A DNA stretch of 64,000 nucleotides from a virus, in IMG/VR virus record IMGVR_UViG_3300046559_001153, positions 124,001-188,000 of that record. The stretch is one strand, 5' to 3'. Under the pieces are notes generated by a model. That model saw only the letters and a list, made by a program, of their open reading frames with translations, was not told the DNA's origin and did no database searches. Below, in pieces: positions 24,588 to 33,285 of this stretch (the stretch's first letter is position 1; each line of letters opens with the position of its first letter). The translations under genes were made by a program, and so were the position numbers.

Positions 24588-25022
24588 ATGTTCGACGACA
24601 CTGACGAGGTTCTTGGTGCTGGAGCCCGGGAAGGCGAACAACCGCCCCCGTGGCTGTTGTCGTTGGTCGGGGCTGTTCGTGAACGATTAACCCGATCAAT
24701 CTGCGAGTATTCCCCAGTAGAGCAAATCCGTTACTACTGGTGTGATGCCCCGGAAGTTGCCGGTCAGGACGACGGCACGCAGATCAATTTTTATCCAGCT
24801 ATTCACCCTGACTCGCTACAAGACGAGCAGGGTTTTTTGATTGATGTGGTTGGCTTGCTCACGACGTTAGACAAGACGCACGCTGTTGATTGGGTGCACC
24901 GGTACTGCCCAGTTCATGCAGCGAGTTCTTGTTTTTTGCGGATCGCCGGCGTCTACAATTCAAATCGAGTCGAATTGTGCCTGGCTGGTTTGGCCACAAC
25001 TCTCATCGAGGGTAATCTGTGA
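24588..25022 (+). CDS. Hypothetical protein opening the glycan island (144 aa)
   Basis: Shine-Dalgarno GAAAGG before ATG 24588. Acidic N-terminus; middle IRYYWCDAPEVAGQDDGTQI. Ends in a GTGA-type overlap with the glycosyltransferase. Family not recognised. Confidence 0.6.
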   Translation: MFDDTDEVLGAGAREGEQPPPWLLSLVGAVRERLTRSICEYSPVEQIRYYWCDAPEVAGQDDGTQINFYPAIHPDSLQDEQGFLIDVVGLLTTLDKTHAVDWVHRYCPVHAASSCFLRIAGVYNSNRVELCLAGLATTLIEGNL

Positions 25023-25708
25023 AAGCAAAACCTCTCGTAACGGCTGTGATGATCACCGGTAAAGACCCGGCTCGCCAGCGGCTGGCTGAGATCGCCGTCG
25101 ATTCGGTGCTCCAACAGACTTACACCAATCTCGAATTGATCGTCATCAACGACGGCGATTATACGATAACCAGGCCAGCCGACCACCGATTGAGAGAGGT
25201 CCGCGTCCCCAAAGGGAAGGTGCTGGGTGAGCTCAGAAACATCGGATTGGACGTGGCCAAGGGCCAGTTCATTACGCAGACCGATGACGATGACTGGTAC
25301 CACCCGGAGCGGATCGAGCGGCAGATGGCATTCGCCGTGAAAGACGCCTGCGTGTTGCTCGAGTATCAGATCCGTTACTCGTTTGTGTCCAATTGCTCTT
25401 TTCGATACGGCTGTAAAGAGGGCATTGCTGGATCTATTCTTCATCCGCGGGGCGCCGGCCGATACCCGCCCAAGGCCAAAGCTGAGGATTCAGATTTTTG
25501 GCTACGCAACTGGGGCCCGAAACGCATCCTAATTCGAAACAAGACTGAAGCTGGTCTTTACGTGCGGATGTGCCACGGTTTTAATACCTGGAACGCCCGG
25601 CACATTATGAAACACCTTGATGGGAAGCAGGGTGTCTGGGAATTGGACCCGGCGGAGCAAGGATTGCTGCTCGGTGTTCTGGAAAAGTACAAAGTGAAAA
25701 ATGACTGA
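25019..25708 (+). CDS. GT2-family glycosyltransferase
   Basis: 229 residues. A GT-A start VTAVMITGKDPARQRLAEIA, then VDSVLQQTYTNLELIVINDG, an A-RNIGLDVAKG nucleotide-sugar segment, and an acidic metal-binding run D89-D-D-D92 followed by WYHPERI. Transfers a sugar from an NDP-sugar; donor and acceptor unknown. GTG start coupled to the upstream gene. First of several transferases to 36 kb. Confidence 0.85.
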   Translation: MKAKPLVTAVMITGKDPARQRLAEIAVDSVLQQTYTNLELIVINDGDYTITRPADHRLREVRVPKGKVLGELRNIGLDVAKGQFITQTDDDDWYHPERIERQMAFAVKDACVLLEYQIRYSFVSNCSFRYGCKEGIAGSILHPRGAGRYPPKAKAEDSDFWLRNWGPKRILIRNKTEAGLYVRMCHGFNTWNARHIMKHLDGKQGVWELDPAEQGLLLGVLEKYKVKND

Positions 25709-26018
25709 TGTCGATCGCAGAGAGTTTGTTCAGAAGGCTGTTGATTGTCTGAACACAGCGTTTCATTCGGATCCGGCAGCCATGCATGCGTTAATCGCTA
25801 ATCGAGTGCCGTGCAACGACAAGATGACCAATCATCCGCATATAATTTGCGATCCGATTCGCGTATTGCAGGATGAACGGAGTATGGTTGGCACGTTAGG
25901 CCTGTTGAACGGTGTCTTAGCTGCCATGGGCTTGCCTGCGGTTTGTTCTATCGTTCGTGACGATCCGCGTCAGACTTTGCAAGGATTTGATCTATACCGA
26001 CCGAAAGGTGCAGAATGA
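25701..26018 (+). CDS. Hypothetical protein (105 aa)
   Basis: Overlaps the GT2 gene by 8 bases and the epimerase by 4. Contains HPHIICDPIRVLQDERSMVG and a terminal CSIVRDD. It reads like a small phage protein of unknown role. Confidence 0.6.
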   Translation: MTDVDRREFVQKAVDCLNTAFHSDPAAMHALIANRVPCNDKMTNHPHIICDPIRVLQDERSMVGTLGLLNGVLAAMGLPAVCSIVRDDPRQTLQGFDLYRPKGAE

Positions 26019-27016
26019 AGAAGATCATTGTCACGGGGGCCGGTGGTTTCATCGGTCATCATCTTGTCAATGCCCTGGTAGCCCAGGGGCATGTTGTACT
26101 GGGCGTCGATATTAAGACGCCCGAGTTTTCGCCGTCTCAGGCCAGCCGATTCTACAAGCGAGACCTGCGTTCAGGCGTTGGTCTGGATGACTTGCTTGAT
26201 GAGTACGCGATCAACGAGGTTTACCACTTGGCTGCCGACATGGGCGGTATTGGCTTCATTACCGCGTCACTGGCGGATGTTGCCCGTAACAACACGCAAA
26301 TTCATTTGAAGGTTCTGGAGAGCGTTCGCCGATTTGGCGGATCCGACATTAAACTGTGCTTCTCCAGCACGGCGTGCGTTCTGGCACGATACAAGCAGAA
26401 CTTCACCGATTCCGTTCCGCTCACTGAAGATGATGACTTCCCGTACGACCCCGAGCCGGGCTACGGATTCGAGAAGCTCTACATGGAGCAGCTTCTTAAG
26501 TACTACCGAAAGGACTACGGGCTGGACTCGAGGATTGTCCGTTTTCATAACTGCTACGGGGCCGATGGTACCTGGCGTGGCGGTCGCGAGAAGGCGCCGG
26601 CCGCCGTCTGCCGCAAGATCGCCGAATTGCCGCCAGAGGGCGGTGAGGTGCAGGTTTGGGGCGACGGGTTATGTACCCGATCGTTTATGCACGTCGATGA
26701 CTGTGTCGAGGGCCTGATACGGATCATGGCGTCAGACTACGGAGACCCGCTCAATCTGGGGCGAGACGAGCTGATTAGCGTCGATGGCCTGTACGATCTG
26801 GTAGCTAGCATCGCCGGTAAGAAGATCACCAAATTTCACGATACCAGTAAGCCGGAAGGAGTTCGTGGGCGAAACGCCGATTGTACACGGCTCCAACAGA
26901 CGGTTGGCTGGGTGCCTGGGATCGATCTGCGTTCGGGGCTGGAACGGACGTACCCGTGGATTGCCGAGCAGGTAAAGAAGGCCAAGGTAGTCGAGGAGAT
27001 TGACCAGCATGGATGA
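26015..27016 (+). CDS. NAD-dependent nucleotide-sugar epimerase, GDP-mannose 3,5-epimerase-like
   Basis: 333 residues, extended SDR. The NAD-binding Rossmann start is VTGAGGFIGHHLVNAL. LAADMGGIGFITASLADVAR and NCYGADGTWRGGREKAPAAV match GDP-mannose 3,5-epimerase, which converts GDP-D-mannose to GDP-L-galactose. The catalytic YxxxK is YGFEK, and FSSTACV carries a Cys where that family has its active-site Cys. GDGLCTRSFMHVDD closes the substrate site. Would supply a donor for the neighbouring transferases. Confidence 0.85.
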   Translation: MKKIIVTGAGGFIGHHLVNALVAQGHVVLGVDIKTPEFSPSQASRFYKRDLRSGVGLDDLLDEYAINEVYHLAADMGGIGFITASLADVARNNTQIHLKVLESVRRFGGSDIKLCFSSTACVLARYKQNFTDSVPLTEDDDFPYDPEPGYGFEKLYMEQLLKYYRKDYGLDSRIVRFHNCYGADGTWRGGREKAPAAVCRKIAELPPEGGEVQVWGDGLCTRSFMHVDDCVEGLIRIMASDYGDPLNLGRDELISVDGLYDLVASIAGKKITKFHDTSKPEGVRGRNADCTRLQQTVGWVPGIDLRSGLERTYPWIAEQVKKAKVVEEIDQHG

Positions 27017-27206
27017 CCTCTGGCGTTCTCGGGATTTTTGGTGTGAATTGAAAAAATTCGTTAAAGAGCAGGGGCTGTTTTCCATCAGACTAACTGAAAA
27101 ACAGGTAGATGGCATGCGTTACTGTTGCTATAACCCGGGCGACGGACCGGCCCCAGGTCTGAAGGCGTTTAACGCCCTCGGGTTGAACATCTTAGTTATC
27201 GATTGA
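27009..27206 (+). CDS. Hypothetical protein (65 aa)
   Basis: Starts inside the end of the epimerase gene. Ends LGLNILVID. Contains an YCCYNPGDGPAPG turn. No family recognised. Confidence 0.5.
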   Translation: MDDLWRSRDFWCELKKFVKEQGLFSIRLTEKQVDGMRYCCYNPGDGPAPGLKAFNALGLNILVID

Positions 27207-27214
27207 AAGACGAC

Positions 27215-28015
27215 ATGCTTCAACTTGATGAACCACATTTGACCATGGCCAAAAGTGCCTGCAACTTCGTTTACGAAGAAATCTTCCTGAACGACGTATA
27301 CGGTTTCCAGCTCTTGCAGAGACCAGTCGGACGTGTCTTGGATATCGGCGCCCACGTTGGCATGGCTTCGACCGCGTGCCGTCTGCTGTGGCCTGAGGCG
27401 GAGATCATCTGCGTTGAACCGCCAACTGGCAACCAGCCCGCATTGTGCCGAATGATTTCCGGGCAGCGTATCCGACTGATAGTCGCCGCTTTGGGTGACG
27501 ACGGGATCGAGATGCTTCATTGTGGAAGCAAAGATCCAAACTTGATTACCGGTGCTCACGGCTATTTCAAGAGCGACGTCTGGACTGACCCAGTTGACCG
27601 CGACAAGACTACGCATAACGTCGGATGTATCGGCCGGTCGCTGCACACGCTGGTCGCAAAATTCAAAACCAAAACTGATGGTCTGGTAGTCAAAATCGAT
27701 TGCGAGGGCGGCGAGTGGTCCATGATGCGAAATAGACAGAGCGATGAAGCTGTTCGATCGGCAGACTACTTGACTATGGAGGCGCACACGTTTGGCGGCT
27801 CACTCAACGGGGCCACCTACGAGGAGATCGCCAATTGGACAAACCGGTTTGCTGAGACACACGATGCGTTGATACCGGAAATCGAACAGTGCTGCCAGGG
27901 CGGGTTTATGCTCGGGCTCCTGAAGAAGGGTTTCGTATCTGAAGAACGAACTGACCGACTGAAACGGCATTTCTTACAACAGGTTGCCGGCCGAGCAACC
28001 ATCCTGACAGACTGA
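27215..28015 (+). CDS. FkbM-type SAM methyltransferase 1
   Basis: ATG 27215 has GAAAG upstream; a TTG at 27203 overlapping the previous stop is an alternative. Class I methyltransferase: VLDIGAHVGMASTACRL (SAM motif I), EIICVEPPTGNQPALC, and KIDCEGGEWSMM, the FkbM IDxEG signature. The family O-methylates sugars or polyketides. One of three in series. Confidence 0.75.
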   Translation: MLQLDEPHLTMAKSACNFVYEEIFLNDVYGFQLLQRPVGRVLDIGAHVGMASTACRLLWPEAEIICVEPPTGNQPALCRMISGQRIRLIVAALGDDGIEMLHCGSKDPNLITGAHGYFKSDVWTDPVDRDKTTHNVGCIGRSLHTLVAKFKTKTDGLVVKIDCEGGEWSMMRNRQSDEAVRSADYLTMEAHTFGGSLNGATYEEIANWTNRFAETHDALIPEIEQCCQGGFMLGLLKKGFVSEERTDRLKRHFLQQVAGRATILTD

Positions 28016-28024
28016 AAGTGAAGC

Positions 28025-28714
28025 ATGGCCAAGCTCGATCCGTCTGTCCTACCAGAGGTGACTCGATTCCCCAAGAAGCTGTCCAAACGGGACATCTTCA
28101 TGCTGGTCCGCACGCATGCCCCCCTCATCCTGGAGATCGGCTGCAACGACGGGCAAGACACGCAGGAATTCATGACGCAGTTTGCCAAGGGTGAACTACA
28201 TGCGTTTGAGTGCGATCCACGTCCAATCGCCAAATTCAAAGCCAGGATTCAAGACCCGCGGATTCACCTGCACGAGATGGCTCTGGCCGACAAAAATAGC
28301 GTCATGACGTTGCATATGAGCGGTGGAACCACTGCTGGAGCTGACCGTGAAGACTGGGACATGTCGTCCAGTCTGTTGCCCCCGAATGCCCATCTATGGC
28401 AGCATCCGTGGTGCACATTCGATCGTAAGTGCGAAGTGCCCACGATGCGTTTAGACGACTGGGCCACCCGAGTGATTCCTGGCCGCACGGTCGATTTTGT
28501 GTGGATGGACGTACAGGGAGCCGAGCGGCTGGTGTTCGCCGGCGGACAGGATACATTTTTGAATCGTACACGTTTTGTGTATGCCGAGTTTTCTGTGATT
28601 GAGGAGTACACAGGTTGCTGGCTGGTTAATGATCTGGTGGCTGCGTTTCAAGGGTTCAAACCGATCGGCATTTACGAGAATTACAACGTTTTACTGGCAC
28701 GACAGGGATTGTGA
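28025..28714 (+). CDS. FkbM-type SAM methyltransferase 2
   Basis: 229 residues. Motif I LILEIGCNDGQDTQEF, then LHAFECDPRPIAKF, and VWMDVQGAERLVFAGG, the FkbM signature with Gln for Glu. Shine-Dalgarno GAAAG precedes ATG 28025. Predicted to methylate a glycan made by neighbouring enzymes. Confidence 0.78.
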   Translation: MAKLDPSVLPEVTRFPKKLSKRDIFMLVRTHAPLILEIGCNDGQDTQEFMTQFAKGELHAFECDPRPIAKFKARIQDPRIHLHEMALADKNSVMTLHMSGGTTAGADREDWDMSSSLLPPNAHLWQHPWCTFDRKCEVPTMRLDDWATRVIPGRTVDFVWMDVQGAERLVFAGGQDTFLNRTRFVYAEFSVIEEYTGCWLVNDLVAAFQGFKPIGIYENYNVLLARQGL

Positions 28715-29421
28715 TGTCAAACCATCCGACCAGCTACGAATACTTGCGAGAGTACCAACAGATCAGCGAGGGGCTGCACACCTATCTTGATCTGCATCCA
28801 ATTGTCAAAGACCACGGCAGTCAGGCTGAAGAGGACGAGATCCTGGCCGAGCTGTTGCCCAATCCGTACGGACTCTATGTTGACGTCGGGTCGTACCACC
28901 AGTCTGAGTGCAGCAACACCTGGAAATTCTACAAACGAGGCTGGCGTGGTCTGCTCGTGGAGCCTGTGCCCATGTTCCAGCCACGGTTATTGCGTCACCG
29001 TCCTGGGGATGCCATCTTCCCTGTTGCCGCGTCAAACAAGACCGGTTACGCCTTGCTTAGATACTGCGGGTCGGTGAGTTCTCTGCAGGCTGACTGGCCG
29101 ATAGACGTCAGAACACACATTGTCGTCGAGACGATGACGCTGACTGAGATCTTGCGACAGTTCCCCGGGTTTATGCGTTCGGCAATTGAACGCGGCGCGT
29201 GGGACTTGTGTTCAATTGATGTCGAAGGTCACGAGCGAGAGGTGATCGAGGGGATTGATTTTAGCGTCTTCAGACCGAAGGTGATGTGCGTCGAGTACAT
29301 CTCTTACACGGACAACAACACGGGTGTCGACTTGTCGGGCGACTGGGACCAGCTACTGTTTGCTCAGGGATATGAGTTTTACAAACAGACCAAGTTCAAC
29401 AAAATTTACCGCGTGGTATAA
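28714..29421 (+). CDS. FkbM-type SAM methyltransferase 3
   Basis: Starts in a TGATG overlap. Motif I LYVDVGSYHQSECSNTW, then RGLLVEPVPMFQPRLL and CSIDVEGHEREVIEGIDF, a textbook FkbM signature. The three FkbM genes differ clearly in sequence, so they are diverged or separately acquired enzymes rather than recent tandem copies. Confidence 0.8.
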   Translation: MSNHPTSYEYLREYQQISEGLHTYLDLHPIVKDHGSQAEEDEILAELLPNPYGLYVDVGSYHQSECSNTWKFYKRGWRGLLVEPVPMFQPRLLRHRPGDAIFPVAASNKTGYALLRYCGSVSSLQADWPIDVRTHIVVETMTLTEILRQFPGFMRSAIERGAWDLCSIDVEGHEREVIEGIDFSVFRPKVMCVEYISYTDNNTGVDLSGDWDQLLFAQGYEFYKQTKFNKIYRVV

Positions 29422-29423
29422 CA

Positions 29424-30338
29424 ATGCAAATCGTTGACGTGCCAGCACGTTTCCAAAGCCCGTTTCACGCGTACCCGCCGCATACGCGAACGAACATCGA
29501 GAGCTTTTTCCTCGATTTTGCCAAAAGAAACATCGGCATCATCAAGACACATTTGAACTACCTGCCCATTCTGTGGACCAACAATTACGTCAGCTACCGC
29601 AACCGCGAGAAACGGGCTGATTTTCGAGCTGACCCGGAGATTCAACAGTGGCTCGATCAGCATGGTCCCGCATTAGGCCCTTGCTTCACTGTCGTTCAGA
29701 ATGATGACGGGCCTTACGAGACGCTGCCGCCCAACATCAAAGTGTTCGGCGCCGGCGGTACAGGCCATGTGGCCATTCCCCTGTTGTGCGACGCTCATCC
29801 TCGCCGAGGGATACCCAGGCAGAACAGGGCTTTCTTCACTGGTCAGATGAACTGCGGCGGTCCCGAGGCCGGTGTACACGGCCGGTCGTCCTGGAACCCG
29901 AATGGAGCTGGTGCACGAATCAGGCGGTCTATGTTTAAGGCTTTTGCCGACGCGCATGATCCGGAGTTTGTTGTCTCCGGCAAGCCTGGGCCGAACCCCC
30001 AGGCTGAATTTGAGATCGGCTTGTCAGCGTCAATCTTCGGGTTGGCACCGCGTGGGTACGGCAAAACGTCATTTCGTCTTTACGAAGCCATGCAGCTCGG
30101 AGCGATCCCCGTTTACATCTATGACGAACCGTGGCTTCCGTTCGCCAAAGAGATTCACTGGCCAGCTTTCTGTGTATTGTGTCCTGAGAGCGAGATTGCC
30201 GCTTTGCCTCAAAAACTCAAAAGCATGACTCAGGACGAGATTTCGAGATTGCAAGATAACCTCGATCGCATCTATCCTCTGTACTTTACGCTAGAGGCTG
30301 CGAGCTGGCAGATCATCAAAATTCTCGAAAGTCAGTAA
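29424..30338 (+). CDS. Exostosin-like glycosyltransferase (GT47-type)
   Basis: 304 residues. The C-terminal half contains IFGLAPRGYGKTSFRLYEAM, then QLGAIPVYIYDEPWLPF, the conserved nucleotide-sugar-binding block of exostosin-family proteins; upstream RAFFTGQMNCGG is the start of the GT-B C-domain. Shared by eukaryotic heparan-type and bacterial or viral GT47 enzymes. The acceptor is unknown. Confidence 0.8.
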   Translation: MQIVDVPARFQSPFHAYPPHTRTNIESFFLDFAKRNIGIIKTHLNYLPILWTNNYVSYRNREKRADFRADPEIQQWLDQHGPALGPCFTVVQNDDGPYETLPPNIKVFGAGGTGHVAIPLLCDAHPRRGIPRQNRAFFTGQMNCGGPEAGVHGRSSWNPNGAGARIRRSMFKAFADAHDPEFVVSGKPGPNPQAEFEIGLSASIFGLAPRGYGKTSFRLYEAMQLGAIPVYIYDEPWLPFAKEIHWPAFCVLCPESEIAALPQKLKSMTQDEISRLQDNLDRIYPLYFTLEAASWQIIKILESQ

Positions 30339-31000
30339 TGGCACACGGCTATATCAACGGTAAAGCCCCCCGACGAATAGATGACATTCCAATTTCCTGG
30401 GTGTTTGTCGACCTTGAAGGTGTCCTGGCCAATTTGGCTACGGCCATATTCGAGCACCTGGATCGACCAAGTTTGATCGCTGAGCCCTGGCCGGCCGGCG
30501 CCACGATCGAGGATCGACTGGGTGTCACGAAGAAGTACATGTTCGATTTGCTTATTCGCGATTCGGCGTTGATCTGGAAAAAGGTCAAACCATATCCGTG
30601 GGCTCGCAACCTGCTGACCAACCTCCGGGCACCGCGGGTGATCGTGACTGGCGGTCGATGGGGGATAGGGGCTATCACAGATAAATGGAAATGGTGTGAA
30701 CGCCATGTGAACGGAAAGTTCTCCGATCTAGTAGTCATTCAGCACAGGCATCTTCTGGCCGGCAGAGAAGCTCTGTTAATTGACGATCACGCCGGCCACA
30801 CCGAGCGATTTAAGTCGTGCGGAGGGCATAGCTTGCTCTTTCCGCAGCCGTGGAATGCAGTCGACGACACGAGCTCTGAACCTGATACAGTGTTGGACGG
30901 GGTGATGGGCCAGATCAGGTGTCGATACCTGTGTGCGGCAGTTCCAGAAACTCAAGCCAGGGACACGCAGTATGGACAGTTCGCTAGCGAATTTACTTGA
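30338..31000 (+). CDS. HAD-superfamily phosphatase-like protein
   Basis: 220 residues. HAD motif I is VFVDLEGVLANL: the nucleophile D25 is present but the usual second Asp is Glu (D25-L-E27). Motif II is IVTGG and motif IV is LLIDDHAGHTERF. This resembles 5'-nucleotidase/NT5C-type HADs. D-x-E may reduce or change the activity. TAATG start coupling with the exostosin gene. The last 29 bases overlap the next gene. Confidence 0.72.
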   Translation: MAHGYINGKAPRRIDDIPISWVFVDLEGVLANLATAIFEHLDRPSLIAEPWPAGATIEDRLGVTKKYMFDLLIRDSALIWKKVKPYPWARNLLTNLRAPRVIVTGGRWGIGAITDKWKWCERHVNGKFSDLVVIQHRHLLAGREALLIDDHAGHTERFKSCGGHSLLFPQPWNAVDDTSSEPDTVLDGVMGQIRCRYLCAAVPETQARDTQYGQFASEFT

Positions 31001-31556
31001 AACGTGCCGAGGACGAGAGCATTTACCAGCCGTATTGAATGCGGCGGGCTTGCTCGGGTTCGGCATTGAAATTGGTGCGGCCGAGGGCGGCCACGCTGAG
31101 TACCTGCGAAAGGAATGGAAAGGCAAGAAGTTGTGGATGGTCGATCCGTGGATTGAGCAGCCTGTCGCCGAGTACATCGACGGCTGCAACCAGCCGCAAG
31201 CTGGCCAGGACGCCAACATGGCAGATTGTTACGCCCGGATGACCAAATTCCCAGCCGAGTCGTACGAGATCATCCGTGGCATGTCGCTGGACGTCGTAAC
31301 CGACTTCCCGGATCACTATTTTGATTTTGTCTACCTCGACGGGAATCACAATCGCTGGGCGATCGAGGCTGACATCCTTGCCTGGCTGTTGAAGATGAAA
31401 ACCGGCGGCGTGTTTGCCGGTCATGACTACGTGCCTGACTGTGCGACATATGGTGTACAGGCCGCGGTTAATGCCTTCTGCCAGACGACCGGTCGTCAAT
31501 TGTTTGTTATCCCTGGTCATGAATTCTGCAACCCCTCGTGGGCTGTGATTGTTTGA
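30972..31556 (+). CDS. Class I SAM methyltransferase (Methyltransf_24-like)
   Basis: 194 residues. Motif I FGIEIGAAEGGHAEYL, KLWMVDPWIEQP, and FDFVYLDGNHNRWAIEADIL, typical of Methyltransf_24 enzymes of glycan clusters. Overlaps the HAD gene. The last gene before the tRNA-like element. Confidence 0.78.
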   Translation: MDSSLANLLETCRGREHLPAVLNAAGLLGFGIEIGAAEGGHAEYLRKEWKGKKLWMVDPWIEQPVAEYIDGCNQPQAGQDANMADCYARMTKFPAESYEIIRGMSLDVVTDFPDHYFDFVYLDGNHNRWAIEADILAWLLKMKTGGVFAGHDYVPDCATYGVQAAVNAFCQTTGRQLFVIPGHEFCNPSWAVIV

Positions 31557-31567
31557 TTTGTGTTGCC

Positions 31568-31681
31568 GCTGCGGAGGCTTGGTGTGATCAAAGCACACGA
31601 TGGCGAAAGCATCCCGGGATCAGTGTTGCCCGGCAGCCATGATTGGTATAAGACCCGTGGGTTCGATCCCCACCCGCAGCG
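31568..31681 (+). ncRNA. tRNA-like element B (114 nt)
   Basis: Acceptor GCTGCGG (31568-31574) pairs perfectly with CCGCAGC (31674-31680), discriminator G. T-arm GTGGG-TTCGATC-CCCAC at 31657-31673 and a D-arm-like GCTT...AAGC. The interior is about 40 bases too long and holds GATG/CATC and CCGGG/CCCGG stems rather than a canonical anticodon arm. Same length and plan as element A; its 3' end abuts palindromic copy 3. Confidence 0.5.
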
Positions 31682-31682
31682 T

Positions 31683-31700
31683 TAACTTTTCGTAAAGTTA
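31683..31700 (+). promoter_or_regulatory. 18-bp palindromic element, copy 3
   Basis: TAACTTTTCGTAAAGTTA immediately after tRNA-like element B and 20 bases before ATG 31721. One mismatch from a perfect palindrome. Confidence 0.6.
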
Positions 31701-31720
31701 CCTCTTACCGAAAGTTTATC

Positions 31721-33283
31721 ATGCCCGAATACACCTGGCTTCTGGCCGGAGGCGCCGCCCTTACCGGTGTGCTGACCACTTGCTGGCAGTACGTTCGAAT
31801 GATCTACCAGTGGATGTACAGCTGGCTGTTCGTGACGGCCGACATGCATCAGTGGCAGTCGGAAATCTTCATCCAGTATCTGACTGAGAATTTCACGTCG
31901 ACTCCTTACGGTCCACGCATGTTTTTGACGTGGTGGATGCCGCTTCCGCGTCGCCGTCGAACATTGCCTGTCCTCTTCTCCGTGCCGCCGGTTGCTGGCA
32001 CGATTTACTGGAAAGGTTGGAGACCTCTGTGGCTGAACAAGAAGACCACGCAAAGCGGCTCGGCGAACACAGCATCAGACCCTACTGATGACCGACGAAT
32101 TGGTGCCAGTCTAGCTTTTCTACGCGGTACATTCAATCTTCACCAGTTGATGATTGACTCGGTGGCCGCCCTACGAATTAACAACGCTGGCAAGAGCCGT
32201 TTTTACGTCAAGAGGCTGTTTGGCCAGCGTGGAATGTACGTCACAAAGGACGGCAATGAACCGAGAGCCAGTCGTGGGGGAACGATTCAGGGCATGGGAA
32301 GTGGTAACCTGGTAAGCATTCTTCCCGGATTACCGCTGAATTATTCTCTGGAAGATGTCCAGCCTGTCGCCATGTCCGACAGAGCAGGCTTCCGTGGTCT
32401 GGTATTCGATGAAAAGACAGAAGAGCTGGCCGATTTTGTTAAGGGGTGGCTGCATGAAGAATCGTGGTATCACGATCACATGATCGCCTGGAAAGTGGGG
32501 ATCGGCCTGTTTGGTCAACCTGGTTGCGGGAAGACCAGCTTTGCCCGAGCGTTGGGGGAGGAATTGGATATGCCAATTTTCGCAATTGCCTTGCCTACCT
32601 GTACTGACGAGGATTTCGAGGTGCACTGGGGTTATGCTTTGAGCAACGGGCCGTGTATTGTGTTGCTCGAGGATATCGACAATGCCTATGACGGACGCAC
32701 GCCACGTCATGAGGATCAGGTAGGATTCGACCTGCTTCTTAACTGCATCGACGGCGCGGCTACCAGTGACGGGCTTGTGGTGATCATCACAACCAATTGC
32801 GTCGAGAAGCTGGATCCGGCCCTCCGCCGTCCTGGACGAATTGACCGAATGATTGAGCTCAAGCCGCCTACGTCGGAAAACTGCCTGAAGTTGTGCGGCC
32901 GATTTTTTGATCCAGACGACGCCCTGCTCGCTCGTGTTCATGCCAAACTGGTCGGCCAGACCGGTGCAACTATCGTGCAGTACTGCTCACGGTTGTCTCT
33001 TCAATTGAAATGGGGACATCCGGTCGACGAGCTGCCTGACGTGACTGACTTTGTGACGACAGCTGAATCGAATGTCGCTGTACCTGAGCCGAAAAAGGAT
33101 GTGCAGACAGTTATCCGCGAGACTGGTGAGATTGCTAAACGTGATCTGGCTGCTATGGTCAGCCGCCTGTTGCCTAAGCCCGGGCGTGGGATGAACTACG
33201 CTGACGAAGTTGCAGCACTCAGCGACGAGGAGCCGTTACAGAGCCCGTTCCAAAGTGTCCACAGCACCGCTAACGAGGGTTAA
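31721..33283 (+). CDS. BCS1-like membrane-anchored AAA ATPase
   Basis: 520 residues. An N-terminal TM helix (residues 5-25), a BCS1-type middle domain (about 40-200), then an AAA module: Walker A G265-QPGCGKT272, Walker B IVLLEDIDNAY, and second region of homology NCVEKLDPALRRPGRIDRMI. BCS1 relatives are bitopic AAA translocases; bacterial and phage homologues are poorly characterised. The C-terminal 90 residues look disordered. Sits in the glycan island, with the palindrome upstream. Confidence 0.82.
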   Translation: MPEYTWLLAGGAALTGVLTTCWQYVRMIYQWMYSWLFVTADMHQWQSEIFIQYLTENFTSTPYGPRMFLTWWMPLPRRRRTLPVLFSVPPVAGTIYWKGWRPLWLNKKTTQSGSANTASDPTDDRRIGASLAFLRGTFNLHQLMIDSVAALRINNAGKSRFYVKRLFGQRGMYVTKDGNEPRASRGGTIQGMGSGNLVSILPGLPLNYSLEDVQPVAMSDRAGFRGLVFDEKTEELADFVKGWLHEESWYHDHMIAWKVGIGLFGQPGCGKTSFARALGEELDMPIFAIALPTCTDEDFEVHWGYALSNGPCIVLLEDIDNAYDGRTPRHEDQVGFDLLLNCIDGAATSDGLVVIITTNCVEKLDPALRRPGRIDRMIELKPPTSENCLKLCGRFFDPDDALLARVHAKLVGQTGATIVQYCSRLSLQLKWGHPVDELPDVTDFVTTAESNVAVPEPKKDVQTVIRETGEIAKRDLAAMVSRLLPKPGRGMNYADEVAALSDEEPLQSPFQSVHSTANEG

Positions 33284-33285
33284 CT

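Noticed and set aside
23623-24699. 358-codon open frame on the minus strand
   Set aside because: Antisense to the Gly/Ala-rich gene and the structured gap; GC-rich codon bias on the + strand leaves the complement open. No Shine-Dalgarno or family resemblance.
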